This document shows, in pieces, positions 61,527 to 64,000 of a stretch of 64,000 nucleotides of DNA (positions within the stretch are counted from its first letter, which is position 1; the number at the start of each line of letters is the position of its first letter). This DNA is from Chryseolinea soli (GTDB taxonomy: Bacteria; Bacteroidota; Bacteroidia; Cytophagales; Cyclobacteriaceae), in assembly GCF_003589925.1 (NCBI RefSeq), contig NZ_CP032382.1, forward strand, positions 4,154,001-4,218,000, written 5' to 3'. Under the pieces are notes generated by a model that saw only the letters and a program-made list of their open reading frames with translations, was not told the DNA's origin and did not search any database. Position numbers and translations under genes: made by a program.

Positions 61527-64000
61527 ATGACCAGCATGCGAACCTACATCGTCCTTGCCGCGGCACTCTCCGGGTTGCTTTCCTGTAGCAAGCCTGCTTC
61601 CGAAACCAAGAAGACCCTTTTCCAGAAGCTGGAACCGGAACAAACCGGTGTCTCATTCTCCAACCTGAACCATGAAGGGGAGGGGCAACACATTCTCGCC
61701 TACGAATATTTTTATAACGGGGGCGGCGTAGCCGTGGGCGATATTAACAACGATGGATATGTCGACTTGTATTTCTCATCCAATCAAGGAGAAAACAAAC
61801 TTTACCTGAACAAAGGGAATTTCACCTTCGAAGACATCACCGAAAAAGCCGGCGTGACAGCCAAAAGCGGTTGGAAGACCGGCGTAGCCATGGTGGATAT
61901 CAACGCCGACGGATACCTGGATATTTATGTGTGTCGTTCCGGACCGCAGCATGAAATGCTCCGGCAAAATGCGCTGTACATCAACAACGGGAACCTCACC
62001 TTCACCAACAAAGCCAAGGAATTCGGTCTGGACGATAACTCCTATTCAACCCAGGCCGCCTTCCTGGATTACGATCGCGACGGAGACCTCGACATGTTTC
62101 TGCTCAATCACTCGCGGCTCACCATCTCCAATTCGTACGACATCACCCAGCGCTACAAGACCACACGCGTGCCGTATGTAGGGAACAAGTTATTTCGCAA
62201 CGACAACCAAAAGTTTGTCGATGTGAGCGATGTGATGGGGATCTATGGCCCCGCCTCTAACTATGGATTGGGCATTGTGTATGGGGACTTGAACGCCGAT
62301 GGCTGGCCCGATCTCTACACTTCAAACGACTACACCGAAAAAGACAACGTGCTTTTGAACGACCACGGCCGTTTCTTCAACGAAGTGAGCGACAGCCTGC
62401 TCACCCACATGTCGCAATTTTCCATGGGCGTAGACATGGCCGATGTGAACAACGACGGCCGCCTCGACCTGGTCACGCTGGACATGTTGCCCGACAACAA
62501 TCAACGCCAAAAGGAATTCTTTTGGCCCGATCGCTACGACGTCTACGCCGCCATGGTGAAAAGCGGGCGACACCATCAGTACATGCGCAACATGCTGCAC
62601 CTCAACAACGGTGACGGTACGTTTTCCGAGATCGGGCAACTGGCCGGCATCTCCAATACCGACTGGAGCTGGTCGGCGCTCATTGCCGACTATGACAACG
62701 ACGGGTGGCAGGACTTGTTTATCTCCAATGGCTTCAAACGCAATTTCACCAGCAACGATTTTCTTCGCTACAAGATCGATCTGGCCATCAAAGCACAGAA
62801 AGGACAACGCGATGCCACGTTGCAAGATGTGCTCAATAAAATGCCCTCGAGCAAGGAGCACAATTACATGTTCCATAATACGAACGGAATCCAATTTGAG
62901 GACCTGAGCGACGCCTGGGGCTTTGCACCAAAAAATCTGACCAACGGAACTGCTTATGCCGATCTCGACAACGACGGTGATCTGGATCTGGTGATGAATA
63001 ACCTCGATGAAACGGCCGGCATCTACCGCAACGATGCGGGCAGTACCCTGCAAAATCATTATCTCAACATTCGCTTGCAGGGAAACGACAAGAACACCGC
63101 AGGGTTGGGTAGCACCGTGACGGTGTTTGCCGGAGGCCAAACCTTGAAACGAACGATGTGTCCTTATCGTGGCTTTCAGTCCTCGGTGGAGCCGATGTTG
63201 TTTTTTGGATTGGGCAAGCTGTCAACGATCGATTCACTCGTGGTGGACTGGCCGAAGGGAGAACAGCAAAAGTTAACAAACGTGACGGCCGACCGCGTGT
63301 TGGTGTTGCAACAAAAGGATGCCGCCGTGCAAGAAGAAGAAAAAAAGATCTCAACGCCAGCATGGTTCACGAAGGTTGAAAATGCCATTCCCTTCCGGCA
63401 CAAGGAGAATGACTACATCGATTTTAAAGTGCAATCCCTGCTGCCCCGCATGTATTCAACGGAAGGACCGGCATTGGCTTCCGCCGATATTAATGGCGAC
63501 GGCCTGGCCGATGTATTTGCAGGGGGAGCAAAAGGACAACGCAGCGCCGTCTTTCTTCAGCACAAGGACGGAACCTTTGCAGCGAAATCACAAACCTGGA
63601 AGGATGACCAATCTGAAAATACAGATGCTGTTTTCTTCGACATGGACAACGATGGCGACCAGGACCTCTATGTTGTGAGCGGCGGCTATGAATATGATAC
63701 TACCGACGTCGCCCTAGGCGATCATCTGTATCGGAATGATGGAAAAGGAAATTTCAAAGATGTAGCCTTGCCACGGATGCTCAACAGCGGTTCTTGCGCC
63801 AGGCCTGCCGACATTGACCACGACGGCGATCTCGACCTGTTTGTAGGAGGAAGAATAATTCCAGGCCGTTATCCCGAAGCTCCACGCAGCTATGTATTGT
63901 TGAATGACGGCAAAGGAAATTTTTCCGAGCACACCCCAACGATAGCACCCGACCTCATCCGCCCGGGCATGGTAACGGACGCAACATGGCTGGATGTGAA
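61527..64000 (+). CDS. FG-GAP/VCBS-repeat lipoprotein with UnbV-like domain (partial, runs off right edge)
   Basis: About 825 residues are visible; no stop is reached. A lipoprotein signal ends in LSGLLSC. The body is a run of FG-GAP repeats with Ca2+-type DxDxDG loops (DINNDGYVDLY, DYDRDGDLDMF and DLDNDGDLDLV among others), a beta-propeller. In the middle is an ASPIC/UnbV-like module (TVTVFAGGQTLKRTM, then RGFQSSVEPMLFFGLG and VDWPKGEQQKL). Such proteins are common in Bacteroidota, exported and often encoded near SusC/SusD sets. The start is ATG at 61527 or 61536. Its role here is likely extracellular binding. Confidence 0.88.
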   Translation, partial: MTSMRTYIVLAAALSGLLSCSKPASETKKTLFQKLEPEQTGVSFSNLNHEGEGQHILAYEYFYNGGGVAVGDINNDGYVDLYFSSNQGENKLYLNKGNFTFEDITEKAGVTAKSGWKTGVAMVDINADGYLDIYVCRSGPQHEMLRQNALYINNGNLTFTNKAKEFGLDDNSYSTQAAFLDYDRDGDLDMFLLNHSRLTISNSYDITQRYKTTRVPYVGNKLFRNDNQKFVDVSDVMGIYGPASNYGLGIVYGDLNADGWPDLYTSNDYTEKDNVLLNDHGRFFNEVSDSLLTHMSQFSMGVDMADVNNDGRLDLVTLDMLPDNNQRQKEFFWPDRYDVYAAMVKSGRHHQYMRNMLHLNNGDGTFSEIGQLAGISNTDWSWSALIADYDNDGWQDLFISNGFKRNFTSNDFLRYKIDLAIKAQKGQRDATLQDVLNKMPSSKEHNYMFHNTNGIQFEDLSDAWGFAPKNLTNGTAYADLDNDGDLDLVMNNLDETAGIYRNDAGSTLQNHYLNIRLQGNDKNTAGLGSTVTVFAGGQTLKRTMCPYRGFQSSVEPMLFFGLGKLSTIDSLVVDWPKGEQQKLTNVTADRVLVLQQKDAAVQEEEKKISTPAWFTKVENAIPFRHKENDYIDFKVQSLLPRMYSTEGPALASADINGDGLADVFAGGAKGQRSAVFLQHKDGTFAAKSQTWKDDQSENTDAVFFDMDNDGDQDLYVVSGGYEYDTTDVALGDHLYRNDGKGNFKDVALPRMLNSGSCARPADIDHDGDLDLFVGGRIIPGRYPEAPRSYVLLNDGKGNFSEHTPTIAPDLIRPGMVTDATWLDV

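Overview
The window reads as chromosome of a Bacteroidota bacterium, most likely of the order Cytophagales. The reasons are the gene content (GH3-family protein, DUF1080 proteins, an HTCS-type hybrid sensor with a periplasmic propeller, MBOAT/SGNH acetylation genes, an FG-GAP/UnbV lipoprotein), several TTTG-spacer-TAnnTTTG promoter matches typical of the Bacteroidota primary sigma factor, weak Shine-Dalgarno sequences, and a moderate G+C content. I found no rRNA, tRNA, CRISPR array or transposase gene.

Layout. 1-6948 (minus strand) holds three TldD and two TldE/PmbA metalloprotease paralogues in tandem. 7086-13324 is mostly housekeeping on the minus strand: accC, accB, efp, fabH, rpmF, a DUF177 gene, a TerB-like gene and pdxA. 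13414-18434 (plus) carries rsmA, mgtE, a 2-hydroxyacid dehydrogenase, a membrane pentapeptide-repeat protein, greA and a HIT hydrolase. 18602-24468 (minus) carries pgk, a small membrane protein, a pfk / PLP-lyase / TlpA-like operon and a Sua5-type gene. 24793-34238 holds a beta-lactamase-fold hydrolase, a Nudix gene, a double-DUF1080 protein, an HtrA protease, a GH3 protein, dxr and rseP. Between the DUF1080 and htrA genes is a palindrome-rich stretch that looks like structured RNA or repeat DNA.

Two segments deal with uronic acids. At 34469-37767, kduI, a DUF4861 lipoprotein and a KdgF-like cupin would process unsaturated uronates released by pectate- or alginate-type lyases. At 50403-64000, uxaA diverges from a plus-strand run of a KDPG-aldolase-like gene lacking the Schiff-base lysine, a Gfo/Idh/MocA oxidoreductase, KDG kinase, a normal KDPG aldolase and a hexuronate-type MFS transporter. 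An HTCS sensor and an FG-GAP lipoprotein follow. A 12-bp perfect palindrome in the uxaA/aldolase divergent region resembles a LacI-family operator. Together these genes would import hexuronates, form 2-keto-3-deoxygluconate, phosphorylate it and cleave it to pyruvate and glyceraldehyde 3-phosphate.

The accessory part is 38.1-46.1 kb. It holds a 63-bp-period tandem repeat, nested palindromes, a stand-alone LigD-type ATP-dependent DNA ligase, an XRE regulator whose promoter abuts its start codon, and a visibly A+T-rich gene for a 1346-residue protein. That protein has an atypical P-loop (GYGGST, no Walker lysine), an N-terminal helical domain, a Rossmann/SIR2-like stretch, a helical-repeat region and a beta-rich C-terminus. 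Its layout recalls the SAMD9/STAND-like immune ATPases. The XRE gene plus this protein is the best candidate here for an undescribed, probably defensive, system.
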